From Abyssisolibacter fermentans (lineage in GTDB: Bacteria; Bacillota; Clostridia; Tissierellales; MCWD3): DNA of 64,000 bases. The DNA is taken from positions 1 to 64,000 of the forward strand of contig NZ_LOHE01000074.1 of NCBI RefSeq assembly GCF_001559865.1, in the 5' to 3' direction. Below are positions 1 through 9,041 of the stretch, piece after piece. Position numbers and translations under genes: made by a program. Under the pieces are notes generated by a model. The model worked only from the letters and a program-made list of their open reading frames with translations. It was not told where the DNA came from and ran no database searches. Position 1 is the first letter of the stretch, and each line of letters opens with the position of its first letter.

Positions 1-162
1 TACATCAGGTCCATGATTTAAATAGCTATAATACCATCGTCTAACAGATTCTTTATTAACTCCATAAGCTTTAGCTATGCTAATAAAACTACCTTGATTA
101 TTCTTATAATCTTCACATGCTTTTACTTTTATTTCTTTACTTAATTTTGGTTTTCTTCCCAT
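1..162 (-). CDS. IS3-family transposase OrfA-like protein, partial
   Basis: This is the first 54 codons of a protein beginning MGRKPKLSKEIKVKACEDY, followed by a helix-turn-helix pattern (SFISIAKAYGVNKESVRRWY). Short N-terminal HTH proteins of this kind are typical of IS3/IS150-type OrfA, which binds the element ends and is joined to OrfB by frameshifting. The ATG at 162 is preceded by GGAGG (172-176), which supports this start. The reading frame is open to the window edge, so it is impossible to say whether the element is intact. Family assignment rests on the HTH pattern and the neighbouring IS tip only. Confidence 0.6.
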   Translation of the reverse strand, partial: MGRKPKLSKEIKVKACEDYKNNQGSFISIAKAYGVNKESVRRWYYSYLNHGPDV

Positions 163-228
163 AATAAAAATACCTCCAAGTAAACAATCTAATTTTAATT
201 AATTAAACTGTCTACTTTGGAAGTATCA
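1..228. mobile_element. End of an IS3-like insertion sequence (partial)
   Basis: The left edge of the window holds one end of an insertion sequence that continues outside it. The supporting signals are a minus-strand transposase start (1-162) and, just upstream of it, a terminal sequence that reads TGATACTTCCAAAGTAGACA on the minus strand (outer end at 228). This resembles the TG-starting tips of IS150-group IS3 elements. The tip lies about 20 bases from the helD stop codon. The other end and any target duplication are not visible. Confidence 0.6.
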
Positions 229-249
229 TATCAAAATGGCTAGCTTTTT

Positions 250-2478
250 TTATCTTATTAATTCTGAAATTTCATCTGTATAATAAACATACACATTATG
301 CAATGCTCTTGTTATTGCTACATACAGTAATTTAATACATATGTTATCTTTAGGATAATTTTTATTAGAGCAGTTATATATTAGTACAGAATCAAATTCT
401 AAACCTTTTGCTAAATGAACTGGCATTACTAAAATACCACCACTATATTCGGTATCTTTGTCTGTCAAAAGGCTGACTTTCACGCCTCTATTTATTAACT
501 CATTATATACAAACTTGCTTTCTTTTGATGATTTACATATTATAGCTATTGATTTATTACCTTTTTTAGTTAATGCTTTTATTGTGTTTTCTATACTGTC
601 TATCATGTTGTTTATATTTTTATAACCACTTATTTCAGGTTTATCTCCATGTCTTAATACTGGTTCTGATAGCACTATATCTCTAGTCGGGTATTTATCT
701 AAAACACTATTGGCAAAATCCATTATTTCTATTGTTGAACGATAGCATTTTTTTAAACTTAAATAATTCAAATATTTTTCTTCAAAAACATCTTTCATTA
801 GCTCGGACCAATTATTTATACCTCTATATGAATGTATACCTTGAGATATGTCACCAACTATGGTAAATGAGTTGGAAATATTGAGTTTTTTAATTACATA
901 CATCTGAAATGGACTGTAATCCTGAGCTTCATCTATTACTATATGTCTGTATTGTCTTATTGTAGAACTTATAAGTTCAAAATATAGATACATTAGAGGG
1001 GTCAAATCTTCTATTTCATATTTATCAGTAGTAAATAAGTTCTTGCAATATGAAGCTATTTCTTTATAGTCACTAGTATATTTTTTTAATAAGTCTTCAT
1101 CTGTAATTAATGATTTGTATACTTTTTCAATATCAATTTTTTGCCATTTATCAAAATATTCTTTGATACATTTTTTTGACTTAATTTTTACATCTTCTAT
1201 TTTACTATCTCTCTCGTTGTATATTTCAATAAGAGTTTTTTCCCTATCTTCTACTTCTGTAACATTTCTTTTAATCTCTTTAACTTTTTTACTATATATA
1301 AGGTCAATTTTACTTGATATGTTTTGTATTCTTTCTTTTAAACTAGCTTTCATATAGCTGTTTATACGATCTATTCTTGGAAGCAATGGTAAGTAGCTAA
1401 ACTCTTTATAAAACATGCTTTTAATTTCTCTTGAGCTAAACACTATATATTCATCTATTTTCAAATCTTCATCTGGTACAAAGCTTGGTAAGATACTTTT
1501 GATATAATCATCTATTATTTGTTTCATTGTAAGTGATCCTCTAAATTTAGAAGCCAGCTCAATTGTCTCTCTATCTTCTTTTGTTAAATTTGTATAATCA
1601 AGCATTTTTAATAGTTTTTGTTCGTTTGGAATTATTGTATATTTCTTTCCCATCTGCGTTTCTATCAGCTTTTGATAAGTTGTTTGATTTATATCCGTAA
1701 CGCCAAGGTCTGGTAACACATCTGATATATAATTTAGAAATAATGTATTTGGTACTATTACAAGTATGTTATTAGCTGTTAGTATATCTTGATATGTGTA
1801 TAAAAGATAAGCTATTCTATGAAGGACTATTGTTGTTTTACCACTTCCTGCTGAGCCTTGTACTATTAATGTACTATCTTTTTCTGCCCTTATAATGTCA
1901 TTTTGTTCTCCTTGAATTGTTGTAACAATATCTTTTAATCTGTTATCTTTTTTCTCCGATAATGCCGAAAAGAGATATTCATCCATAGGAGTAATTCCCT
2001 TGTCGAAAACATTTATAAGTTTACTATCATTTATTTCGTACTGCCGTTTTAGTGTTAGATCTCCTATAAATGCTCCTCCAGGTGCTTGGTACATAACTTC
2101 GCCAATTTCACCGCTATAATACAATCCTGATATTGGAGCTCTCCAGTCTAGTACCATCATTTTATCATTTTTTTCTACACTGGTCTTTCCAATATAAAAA
2201 ACTTCTGGTTCTTCTTTCATTAATTCCTGAAAATCAATTCTACCAAAGTAGGGCTTTGTTATTGCCTTTTCTAACATATATAGCTTTTTTAACTTTGCCT
2301 GTAATAGTTCTAAGTTAATCACCATGTCATTGCTAAATACACCTTTTGCTTCTTTTTTTAGTTCGTCAACTTTTGTTTGAAGTTTTGTTGTTTCATTTCT
2401 TAAATGTTCAATAATATCTTTCATACATGAACAAGTATTTTGAAGATGTTTTTCTTCATTTTTAAAATCTTTGTGCAT
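250..2478 (-). CDS. helD: HelD-like RNA polymerase recycling ATPase (UvrD/Rep superfamily)
   Basis: Superfamily 1 helicase-like ATPase of 742 residues. HelD proteins bind RNA polymerase, pry open its channels and release it from DNA or stalled complexes using ATP. The N-terminal 60 residues are charged and helical, as expected for the arm that enters the secondary channel. Walker A is GSAGSGKTT near residue 210, and the Walker B-type motif is DEAQDYSPFQ near residue 520. A C-terminal 1A/2A helicase core ends in LLYVAITRA. Length matches Bacillus subtilis HelD (about 774). The ATG at 2478 is chosen because GAGGAGG lies 7 bases upstream; an in-frame TTG at 2496 has no ribosome site. The gene is monocistronic. 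Its leader carries a perfect inverted repeat (2502-2541). A UvrD-type DNA helicase is the alternative, but length and N-terminus favour HelD. Confidence 0.85.
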   Translation of the reverse strand: MHKDFKNEEKHLQNTCSCMKDIIEHLRNETTKLQTKVDELKKEAKGVFSNDMVINLELLQAKLKKLYMLEKAITKPYFGRIDFQELMKEEPEVFYIGKTSVEKNDKMMVLDWRAPISGLYYSGEIGEVMYQAPGGAFIGDLTLKRQYEINDSKLINVFDKGITPMDEYLFSALSEKKDNRLKDIVTTIQGEQNDIIRAEKDSTLIVQGSAGSGKTTIVLHRIAYLLYTYQDILTANNILVIVPNTLFLNYISDVLPDLGVTDINQTTYQKLIETQMGKKYTIIPNEQKLLKMLDYTNLTKEDRETIELASKFRGSLTMKQIIDDYIKSILPSFVPDEDLKIDEYIVFSSREIKSMFYKEFSYLPLLPRIDRINSYMKASLKERIQNISSKIDLIYSKKVKEIKRNVTEVEDREKTLIEIYNERDSKIEDVKIKSKKCIKEYFDKWQKIDIEKVYKSLITDEDLLKKYTSDYKEIASYCKNLFTTDKYEIEDLTPLMYLYFELISSTIRQYRHIVIDEAQDYSPFQMYVIKKLNISNSFTIVGDISQGIHSYRGINNWSELMKDVFEEKYLNYLSLKKCYRSTIEIMDFANSVLDKYPTRDIVLSEPVLRHGDKPEISGYKNINNMIDSIENTIKALTKKGNKSIAIICKSSKESKFVYNELINRGVKVSLLTDKDTEYSGGILVMPVHLAKGLEFDSVLIYNCSNKNYPKDNICIKLLYVAITRALHNVYVYYTDEISELIR

Positions 2479-2501
2479 TTTATTTCCTCCTCTCAAATAA
2501 G

Positions 2502-2541
2502 GGAAATTATATTTATCCTTAGTTTAGGGGATATAATTTCC
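2502..2541. promoter_or_regulatory. Perfect inverted repeat in the helD leader
   Basis: Eleven-base perfect arms (GGAAATTATAT at 2502-2512, ATATAATTTCC at 2531-2541) are separated by 18 bases. They lie between the predicted helD promoter and the ribosome binding site, at the expected 5' end of the mRNA. This could be an mRNA-stabilising hairpin or a protein operator. The right arm continues into CTATAGATTA, a word that recurs in the array near 24950-25075. Confidence 0.5.
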
Positions 2542-2546
2542 TATAG

Positions 2547-2577
2547 ATTATAAAATACACTACACAGAATCAGTCAA
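2547..2577 (-). promoter_or_regulatory. Candidate sigma-A promoter of helD
   Basis: On the minus strand, TTGACT (2572-2577) precedes TATAAT (2547-2552) with a 19-base spacer; reading the -10 as TTATAA gives 18. The spacing is slightly long but both hexamers are good. The start point would fall near 2540, at the edge of the inverted repeat. Confidence 0.45.
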
Positions 2578-2840
2578 GTATAGATATTGTACACTAAAAC
2601 TATTCTTTTTAAAAGTCAATTTTATGGCTAAGTATTACTTTGAAAAAATAAATTTGAATTTTATCTTTAATAACCTGTTTTTTTCTCAAAAATGCTTGCC
2701 TAAATGCTGTTTGTATTGTATACTATATTTAGAAAATATAAAAAAGCTATGTTGAAGAAAAATGCTTTTTTATATTATTTTTTTACATTTTTTCAAATTT
2801 ATGTAACTTTGCAGTTCGTTAAAATACTATCAAGTTTTAC

Positions 2841-2869
2841 TTGTTTTTATGTGAAATACATGCTACAAT
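2841..2869 (+). promoter_or_regulatory. Sigma-A promoter of the FMN riboswitch-ribU transcript
   Basis: TTGTTT (2841-2846), a 17-base spacer, then TACAAT (2864-2869) with an extended -10 TG at 2861-2862. It lies about 25 bases upstream of the first conserved riboswitch helix. Confidence 0.65.
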
Positions 2870-2893
2870 AAACTTGTAAATAAAAGATAATAT

Positions 2894-3017
2894 AATCTTC
2901 AGGGCAGGGTGTAATTCCCTACCGGCGGTAATGCGGATATACTCCGTTAGCCCGCGAGCCTATGCTGATCTGGTGAGATTCCAGAGCCGACAGTAAAGTC
3001 TGGATGAAAGAAGATAA
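2894..3017 (+). promoter_or_regulatory. FMN riboswitch (RFN element)
   Basis: All the classic RFN blocks are readable. The outer helix ATCTTC pairs with GAAGAT. Inside are AGGGCAGGGTGTAATTCCCT, ACCGGCGGTAATGC, AGCCCGCGAGCC, CTGATCTGGTGAGATTCCAG, AGCCGACAGT and AAGTCTGGATGAAAGAAG. FMN binding is known to favour the downstream terminator (3032-3060) and so lowers riboflavin uptake when flavin is plentiful. The order of promoter, aptamer, terminator and ribU fits transcriptional control of a riboflavin importer. Confidence 0.97.
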
Positions 3018-3031
3018 AATTTTTGATTTTT

Positions 3032-3060
3032 AAACCCCTGAAGTTATTTAGGGGTTTTTA
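3032..3060 (+). terminator. Rho-independent terminator of the FMN riboswitch
   Basis: The stem AAACCCCT / AGGGGTTT is followed by a T-run, directly after the aptamer and before ribU. This is the expected expression platform. Confidence 0.9.
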
Positions 3061-3137
3061 TTATTATCATAGACATGATAAATAGAGCTTTTAAATCTCA
3101 GATAGAAGATTATATTAAATATCAGGAGGTTTTTAAT

Positions 3138-3707
3138 ATGAAAAATAATGTAAACAGAATGGTTAAATTAGCTATGTTAGCAGCTATAGGGTTTCTATTA
3201 ATGTTTTTTATTAGATTTCCTATAATACCCGCAGCACCGTTTTTAGAGTATGAACCGGGTGATGTACCTGCTCTAATGGGAGCTTTTATATATGGACCGG
3301 GTGCTGGACTAATAATAACTATTATTATATCTGCTATTCAAGCTCTAACTGTAAGTGCTGGCAGTGGAATAATCGGTGCTACTATGCACGTTATAGCTAC
3401 TGGAACTATGGTTATTGTAGCAGGGACTATATATAAAAAATTACATTCTTTCAAGGGCGGCGTACTTGCTTTAGTTGTTGGTTCTTTATGCATGACTCTT
3501 ATGATGATTCCTTTAAACTTTTTCTTTACTACTAAGTTTTTGAATGTTCCTGTATCTGCTGTTAAAGCAATGCTTTTACCAGCTATTATACCTTTTAATT
3601 TGATCAAAGCATCTATTAACTCAGTATTAACAGCAGTTCTTTATAAAAGCGTTAGTAGAATTTTCAAAACTGAAATTGTGCAAAATCAGTGTCAAACAAC
3701 AAAGTAA
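3138..3707 (+). CDS. ribU: Riboflavin ECF transporter S component RibU
   Basis: Integral membrane substrate-binding subunit, 189 residues, of an energy-coupling-factor importer for riboflavin. About six hydrophobic segments are visible. The N-terminus carries the family pattern MVKLAMLAAIGFLLMF and the riboflavin-subgroup sequence FPIIPAAPFLEYEPGDVP, which includes ligand-contacting residues. The energising EcfA/A'/T module is not in this window and must be shared from elsewhere. The ATG at 3138 is chosen because AGGAGG (3124-3129) lies just upstream; an ATG at 3075 would add 21 residues without a ribosome site. Expression is controlled by the FMN riboswitch immediately upstream. A strong hairpin (3757-3790) follows, so the gene is transcribed alone. 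Confidence 0.95.
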   Translation: MKNNVNRMVKLAMLAAIGFLLMFFIRFPIIPAAPFLEYEPGDVPALMGAFIYGPGAGLIITIIISAIQALTVSAGSGIIGATMHVIATGTMVIVAGTIYKKLHSFKGGVLALVVGSLCMTLMMIPLNFFFTTKFLNVPVSAVKAMLLPAIIPFNLIKASINSVLTAVLYKSVSRIFKTEIVQNQCQTTK

Positions 3708-3756
3708 TACATTCAATTTTTACACTAACAAAAATCTATGTTTTATATAAGTCTCT

Positions 3757-3790
3757 AAAGAAGCTGTCTAAAAAACAGCTTCTTTTTAAT
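3757..3790 (+). terminator. Terminator downstream of ribU
   Basis: The stem AAGAAGCTGT / ACAGCTTCTT has a short A-rich loop and is followed by TTTTAAT. Confidence 0.85.
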
Positions 3791-3932
3791 ATATAGTTTT
3801 ATGTAAAGTAAAATTGACTAACGCCTTAATGGTGAAAAAAGATGCGTATAATCTTATTGAACTGCGATTAAAACTACACTTTTATAGTTGAAATAAATAA
3901 AGATAAATATTTGTAATTACACTTAATATTGA

Positions 3933-3961
3933 TTGTAATGATAAACCTACTATGGTATATT
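3933..3961 (+). promoter_or_regulatory. Candidate promoter of the NatAB-like operon
   Basis: TTGTAA (3933-3938), a 17-base spacer and TATATT (3956-3961), 49 bases before the ATP-binding protein start. The rest of 3791-3932 is AT-rich with no recognisable element. Confidence 0.45.
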
Positions 3962-4010
3962 GTTAAACATAAAGCTAAATCTATTAATAAAGTGAGGAGA
4001 TAATTAAATT

Positions 4011-4781
4011 ATGATTGATGTTAAAAGCTTTACTAAAATATATAAGTTAAATAAAAAACAAATGTCTAAACTAAAGACAAAGGAAAGCATAAAAAAAGCT
4101 GTAGACAACATTTCTTTTTACGCTGAAGAAGGTAAGATTTTTGGTTTACTGGGTCCTAATGGTGCAGGTAAAACAACCACACTGAGAAGTATAGCAACTT
4201 TGCTCAAACCAACTGATGGACATATTCTAATTGATGGATATGATGTTGTTAAAGATTCAATAGAAGTTAGAAAAAGAATTGGTTTTCTTACTAATGAACT
4301 TAAACTTGACCCGCATTTTACCCCTGCATATACTATGGAATTTTTCGGGAGTTTGCATAGCCTAGATAAAGAAACTATTGCAAACAGAACTAAAGAGCTA
4401 TTTGATTATTTTGAAATTAGTTCTTTTGCTGATAAGAAAATACAAGATTTATCAACAGGAATGAAGCAAAAACTATCTATTGCAGTTAGTTTAATTCATG
4501 ATCCTCAAGTAGTTATATTTGATGAACCAACTATTGGACTTGATATAATAACAGCTAGAGCTGTACTAGACTATTTACGAGTACTTAAAGAAAAGGGTAA
4601 AACTATAATAGTGTCAACGCATATTATGACACTTGCAAGTAAATTATGTGATAAAGTTGGAATTATTATTAATGGTAAAATAGTAGCTAATGGCACTATT
4701 GATGAAATATTACAAGATACAAATTCAAAGGATTTGGAAGATGCATTTTTTAAATTATATAAACAAAATATTAATAAATAA
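4011..4781 (+). CDS. natA: ABC transporter ATP-binding protein, NatA-like
   Basis: Cytoplasmic ATPase subunit, 256 residues, of an ABC-2 type exporter. Walker A is GPNGAGKTTT near residue 48, the signature is LSTGMKQKLS near 147, Walker B is VVIFDEPTIGLD near 165, and the switch histidine sits in IVSTHIM. The insert KLNKKQMSKLKTKESIK between the first strand and Walker A is typical of the NatA branch, which works with NatB to export Na+ (and possibly drugs). It is followed 12 bases later by the permease gene. The downstream kinase/regulator pair is convergent, so co-regulation cannot be read from the layout. The substrate is inferred from similarity only. Confidence 0.8.
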   Translation: MIDVKSFTKIYKLNKKQMSKLKTKESIKKAVDNISFYAEEGKIFGLLGPNGAGKTTTLRSIATLLKPTDGHILIDGYDVVKDSIEVRKRIGFLTNELKLDPHFTPAYTMEFFGSLHSLDKETIANRTKELFDYFEISSFADKKIQDLSTGMKQKLSIAVSLIHDPQVVIFDEPTIGLDIITARAVLDYLRVLKEKGKTIIVSTHIMTLASKLCDKVGIIINGKIVANGTIDEILQDTNSKDLEDAFFKLYKQNINK

Positions 4782-4793
4782 GGTGGTGCATTA

Positions 4794-6002
4794 ATGTTAC
4801 TTGCAATATTAAAAAAAGAATTAAAAAGAGTTTTTTCTGATAAAAGATTGATTTTTTCATTGTTCATTCTACCAGCATTAAGTATATTTATTATTTATTC
4901 AATAATGGGAAAATTATCTTCTAGTATGGTAGATGATATAGAACAGCATACTCCTATTGTGTATGTGCAAAACAGTTCTGAAAGCTTCAAAGATTTTTAT
5001 AATAATGTAACTTTGGAAAATGAGATAAATTTAGACTTCGTTCAAAAAAATGATACTGATAGTATTAAAAATTCTATACTTAATGGTGATGTAGATTTAT
5101 TAATTGTATTTAATGATGAGTTTGACACAGATGTAGTAAATTATAAGACTAGAGATACTCTTCCTGAGATTAAAACGTATTATAATCCATCAGAGGAATA
5201 CTCAAGAAGTGCAAGAGACTTGTTTATCAATGATGTGTTAAATCAATATGAAAAAAGTATACTAACTAAAAGATACACAAATATAAATTATGTCAAAGCA
5301 TTCGCTGTAGATTCAACTAACAAGGATAGTAAAGTTGTTAATAAAAACAAGGAAAAAGGAAAATTATTAAGCAGGATACTACCTATGTTAATTGGTCTAA
5401 TATTGTTTTCTTCTACTATAGGAGTAGGTACAGACTCAATAGCAGGTGAAAAAGAAAGAGGAACAATGGCTAATCTTTTATTAACACCAGTCAAAAGAAA
5501 AACTATAGCTTATGGTAAAATGGCCGGACTTGCTATTATAGCTGTTATAAGTGCGTTTTGTTCTTTTGTTGGCATTGCTTTATCCGTACCATTTTCATCT
5601 AGTTTTATGCCTGTAGGAGGAGGTTTACCTCAGTTTACTATCATGCAATATATTCAACTTTTATTAATCATGATTACTATGGTAGGAATTAATGTTGGCA
5701 TGATATGTCTAATATCTGTAAAATCTAAATCTGTAAAAGAAGCGACTACATATATAACACCAGTATATATGCTTGTTATGCTAGCTTCCTTCTCATCTAT
5801 GTTTGGCAATGGTACACTACAGACATATAAGTATGCTATTCCAATCTACGGAGGTATAGCTTCTATTAAAGCGATATTAAACTTTGAGCTAAGTATGCAG
5901 GGTTTTATATTTACTATATTATCTTCTGTCATAACAACTCTAATCCTTACTAAAGCTATTACTAGTTCTTTCAATAATGAAAAAATTATGTTTGATGCTT
6001 AA
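4794..6002 (+). CDS. natB: ABC-2 type permease, NatB-like
   Basis: Membrane subunit of 402 residues partnering the ATPase encoded upstream. It has one N-terminal transmembrane helix (about residues 20-40), a large extracytoplasmic region of about 150 residues (45-195), and five to six C-terminal membrane segments (about 198-395). This is the NatB/ABC-2 layout. The motif GTDSIAGEKERGTMANLLLT, just after the first C-terminal helix, is characteristic of the family and couples to the ATPase. AGGTGG precedes the ATG. Transcription ends at the bidirectional hairpin at 6008-6047. Confidence 0.82.
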   Translation: MLLAILKKELKRVFSDKRLIFSLFILPALSIFIIYSIMGKLSSSMVDDIEQHTPIVYVQNSSESFKDFYNNVTLENEINLDFVQKNDTDSIKNSILNGDVDLLIVFNDEFDTDVVNYKTRDTLPEIKTYYNPSEEYSRSARDLFINDVLNQYEKSILTKRYTNINYVKAFAVDSTNKDSKVVNKNKEKGKLLSRILPMLIGLILFSSTIGVGTDSIAGEKERGTMANLLLTPVKRKTIAYGKMAGLAIIAVISAFCSFVGIALSVPFSSSFMPVGGGLPQFTIMQYIQLLLIMITMVGINVGMICLISVKSKSVKEATTYITPVYMLVMLASFSSMFGNGTLQTYKYAIPIYGGIASIKAILNFELSMQGFIFTILSSVITTLILTKAITSSFNNEKIMFDA

Positions 6003-6007
6003 CATTT

Positions 6008-6047
6008 AAAAAGGCAGACCCGAAATATTTTCAGGGTCTGCTTTTTT
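6008..6047. terminator. Bidirectional terminator between natB and the histidine kinase gene
   Basis: The stem GCAGACCC / GGGTCTGC (6013-6041) is flanked by A4 on the left and T6 on the right. It can therefore terminate both converging transcripts. Confidence 0.92.
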
Positions 6048-6079
6048 GTTGGTTCAAAGTGAAATATGTTAATTTCAAT

Positions 6080-8248
6080 TTAGGCTAAGTTCTTTGGAAA
6101 AGTAACTATAAGTTTGAAAAGATCTCCATCTATAATTATTTCTAAATTTCCCTTTTGAATTTCTACAAAACTTTTGGTTATTGCAAGCCCTAGTCCTGAA
6201 CCTTCTGTATTTCTAGATTTATCTCCTCTTGTAAAACGGTCTATTATTTCCTCTGAATTAAAATTCATTTCATATGCCGAAATATTTCTAAATATAAAAC
6301 TTATTTGTTTATCATTTTCTTCAACGTCTATATATACTCTTGAATTATTCATAGAATATTTAAAAATATTACTCATAATATTTTCAAATATTCTAAATGT
6401 CTTTCTGCCGTCTAATTCACAAATTGCTTTATCTATGGGTAAATTTATTTTAAAATCAAGAGAACTTTCATTCATTTTTTCTTCTAATTCCCCTAAAGTC
6501 TGTCTAAATAATGCTATTACATCTACATTTTCTAAGCACAACTCGATATTACCACTGTTTGCCTTGCTCGCTTCGAATAAATCTTCTATAAGAACTTTTA
6601 ATCTTTTAGACTTTTTGTCAAGTATCTCAATATATTTCTTTTGAGTCTTATCATCAATTTCATCATTTTTTAACAAATCGACATAAGTTATAATTGATGT
6701 AAGAGGTGTTTTAAGATCATGAGATACATTTGAAATCAGCTCTGTTTTCATCTGCTGACTTTTTGTTGCTTCATCTATAGCTACTATAAAGCCTTTATTA
6801 ATATTATTAAAGTTTTCAAATACAGGTTTAAAAATACCCATGTCTTCATTATATTCAAGATCAAATTTACCACTAGCTAATTGATTGCTTGCTTCGTTTA
6901 GTTTTTTTATTTTCATTAAAAACCTTAATAGAAACATGAATAAAAGTATTGAATACAATACAGCTATCGTTATTCCATACATATAGTTGAAAGGTATAGC
7001 AATAGCACATAATACTACAAAATTTATAGCAAGAATTATTATAAGTTTTATATGCATATTTTTCTCTAAATTAAAGAAATTTTTGACTGTTTTTAATATC
7101 TTAATTACTAAAATAGCACTTATTTTTCCTATTATGCTGTTTTTAATAAAACCATTTAAAATTCCTTTATGATATATGCTTTTTAAATATACAATATTTA
7201 TATATACGAATAAATATACCATAAACGTAACTAGTATTCCTATTATATGAAAGTTAAAATCTACGTTACAAACCATATCTACAACATTAAAATTATAAAA
7301 ATCAGAATATGATAAACAATCAACAGCTATAGCAATACCACCAAATATAAATGCTTTAAACTCTAATGGTAGAACATTATATAGCCTACACATTTTTTTC
7401 TTGCTTTGCGAAGAATAACTCATCATTAAAGCAATAATGCTTAGAATTATAACGCCTACTACACCTATTATTAAAATTAGTATTATATATTTTTCAAAAT
7501 TATAATTTTTAAAATCATATATAAATTTATCTTCATATCCAGTTAAATCCTTAGGAATTATATATTCTATACTAAAATTTGCATACTTATCATCTTCATT
7601 GTTTAAATTCAAATCGTTTAAAAATCTATTTTTATCAAATTTTTCATTAGTTATAGTTTCTATTGAAAACAAACCTTGATCATCACTTTTTAGAAATAAA
7701 TAAAACTGGCTATCTTTTATTTTATTTTGTTTTATCTCTTTAGTCATAGTTTCATTATTACTAATACATAATTGATTGTTATTGTTAGTGGCATAATAAA
7801 TTATACTTTTTGCATCCTCATATCTATTATAATAATCTTTATCATCAGAATTTAATGAATATAATATACTTTTCGTATATCTTAACAAATTATAGCTGAA
7901 ATCTTCACTTTCTAAATATTCTTCAGTAACATCATGATTTTTAAACACTTCATTCCTAATCGGTACATAACTATATACAGAAATCATTGAAAATATTAGT
8001 AAAAATAGAAATGTAACTATTGAATAATTCATAACCTTACTATGCTTTTTTTCTGTTTTGGGAATTACCTTTTGTGTCCCTTCTTCTTCATTTATTAAAT
8101 TTTCTTTGTAATCAAGTATTTCCGTGTTTTCTTTTTCATCCATTTCTACATTACTATTATTCTGAATAACTTGTTGCTCATCTTTTTCTTTTTGAGCATC
8201 ACTACTATTTTCGTTTTCCTCTATATCATTTTTTGAATTTGTATCCAA
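6080..8248 (-). CDS. Membrane sensor histidine kinase
   Basis: Sensor kinase of 722 residues. An acidic, Asn/Glu-rich cytoplasmic N-terminus (1-72) precedes TM1 (about 74-95) and an extracytoplasmic sensor region (about 96-252). Several more membrane segments follow (about 253-275, 300-320, 335-355, 370-390, 400-442). The phosphoacceptor is His510 in SNVSHDLKTPLTSI. The ATPase domain carries an N box (ENIMSNIFKYSMNN) and a G box (GSGLGLAITKS). The gene overlaps the response regulator gene by 23 bases, so they form one operon. The start is a TTG at 8248 after a GGTGG-like site; the next Met is residue 36. The signal is unknown. The neighbouring NatAB-like transporter is a possible but unproven target. 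Confidence 0.88.
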   Translation of the reverse strand: MDTNSKNDIEENENSSDAQKEKDEQQVIQNNSNVEMDEKENTEILDYKENLINEEEGTQKVIPKTEKKHSKVMNYSIVTFLFLLIFSMISVYSYVPIRNEVFKNHDVTEEYLESEDFSYNLLRYTKSILYSLNSDDKDYYNRYEDAKSIIYYATNNNNQLCISNNETMTKEIKQNKIKDSQFYLFLKSDDQGLFSIETITNEKFDKNRFLNDLNLNNEDDKYANFSIEYIIPKDLTGYEDKFIYDFKNYNFEKYIILILIIGVVGVIILSIIALMMSYSSQSKKKMCRLYNVLPLEFKAFIFGGIAIAVDCLSYSDFYNFNVVDMVCNVDFNFHIIGILVTFMVYLFVYINIVYLKSIYHKGILNGFIKNSIIGKISAILVIKILKTVKNFFNLEKNMHIKLIIILAINFVVLCAIAIPFNYMYGITIAVLYSILLFMFLLRFLMKIKKLNEASNQLASGKFDLEYNEDMGIFKPVFENFNNINKGFIVAIDEATKSQQMKTELISNVSHDLKTPLTSIITYVDLLKNDEIDDKTQKKYIEILDKKSKRLKVLIEDLFEASKANSGNIELCLENVDVIALFRQTLGELEEKMNESSLDFKINLPIDKAICELDGRKTFRIFENIMSNIFKYSMNNSRVYIDVEENDKQISFIFRNISAYEMNFNSEEIIDRFTRGDKSRNTEGSGLGLAITKSFVEIQKGNLEIIIDGDLFKLIVTFPKNLA

Positions 8249-8924
8249 TGCCCCACACCACCTTTAAATATTTTGGCACTTTAGGATTGATTTCTATTTT
8301 ATTTCTAATTCTACCTATATGCACTGTAACTGTATCAGGATTATACGCTGGCTCTTGCCATACTTTTTCATAAATCTCTTCTATAGAAAACACTCTATTA
8401 GGATTATTCATAAGAAGATAAAGAATCTTGTATTCAATTGGAGTAACCTTCACTTTTTCTCCATCTACTATTACTTCTTTGCTATTATCATCAAGCTCAA
8501 TACCACCAATTTTAATAGTAGTGTTATTCTTTTGAGTTATTTCATTGTTTGAATAGTTGGTATATCTTCTTATATTTGAATTTACTCTTGCCAGTAATTC
8601 TAGTGGATTAAACGGTTTTGTAACATAATCATCCGCACCAATGTTTAATCCTAGTATTTTATCCATATCTTCTGATTTTGCAGATAAAATAATAATAGGA
8701 ACTGTACTTTTTTTTCTTATCTCTATTGTAGCACTAGTGCCATCTAATTTAGGCATCATAACGTCCATTAGTACTAAATGTATCTCTTCCCTATCAAATA
8801 TTTTTAATGCTTCTTCTCCATTATAAGCCTTAAATACATTATAATTCTGGTTTTTTAAATAAACCTCTATAGCATCAGTTATTTCTTTTTCATCATCAAC
8901 AACAAGTATATTATACATATGCAT
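8226..8924 (-). CDS. OmpR/PhoB-family response regulator
   Basis: Two-domain DNA-binding regulator, 232 residues. The receiver domain (about 3-118) shows the acidic pair DDE, the phosphoacceptor Asp in LVLMDVMMP, the Ser/Thr switch in IIILSAKS and the Lys in DDYVTKPFNPLE. The C-terminal winged helix (about 130-230) has YKILYLLMNNPNRVFS and DTVTVHIGRIRNKIE. The ATG at 8924 follows AGGAGTG by seven bases. It is the first gene of a two-gene operon with the kinase. Its target genes are not identifiable here. Confidence 0.93.
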   Translation of the reverse strand: MHMYNILVVDDEKEITDAIEVYLKNQNYNVFKAYNGEEALKIFDREEIHLVLMDVMMPKLDGTSATIEIRKKSTVPIIILSAKSEDMDKILGLNIGADDYVTKPFNPLELLARVNSNIRRYTNYSNNEITQKNNTTIKIGGIELDDNSKEVIVDGEKVKVTPIEYKILYLLMNNPNRVFSIEEIYEKVWQEPAYNPDTVTVHIGRIRNKIEINPKVPKYLKVVWGIGYKFKK

Positions 8925-9041
8925 ATTTTCACTCCTAAACCTTTTGAGATATCTCTATTATTATAATAGCATACACTTTCTAAAAATTAACCACTATAAT
9001 TCTAACAAATTTCTAAAGATTTATATAAAATTAGAGAAAGT

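Noticed and set aside
8268-8290. TTGGCAC match as a sigma-54 promoter
   Set aside because: It lacks the GC at the -12 position and lies inside the response regulator gene; no convincing -24/-12 site was found in the window despite rpoN being present.
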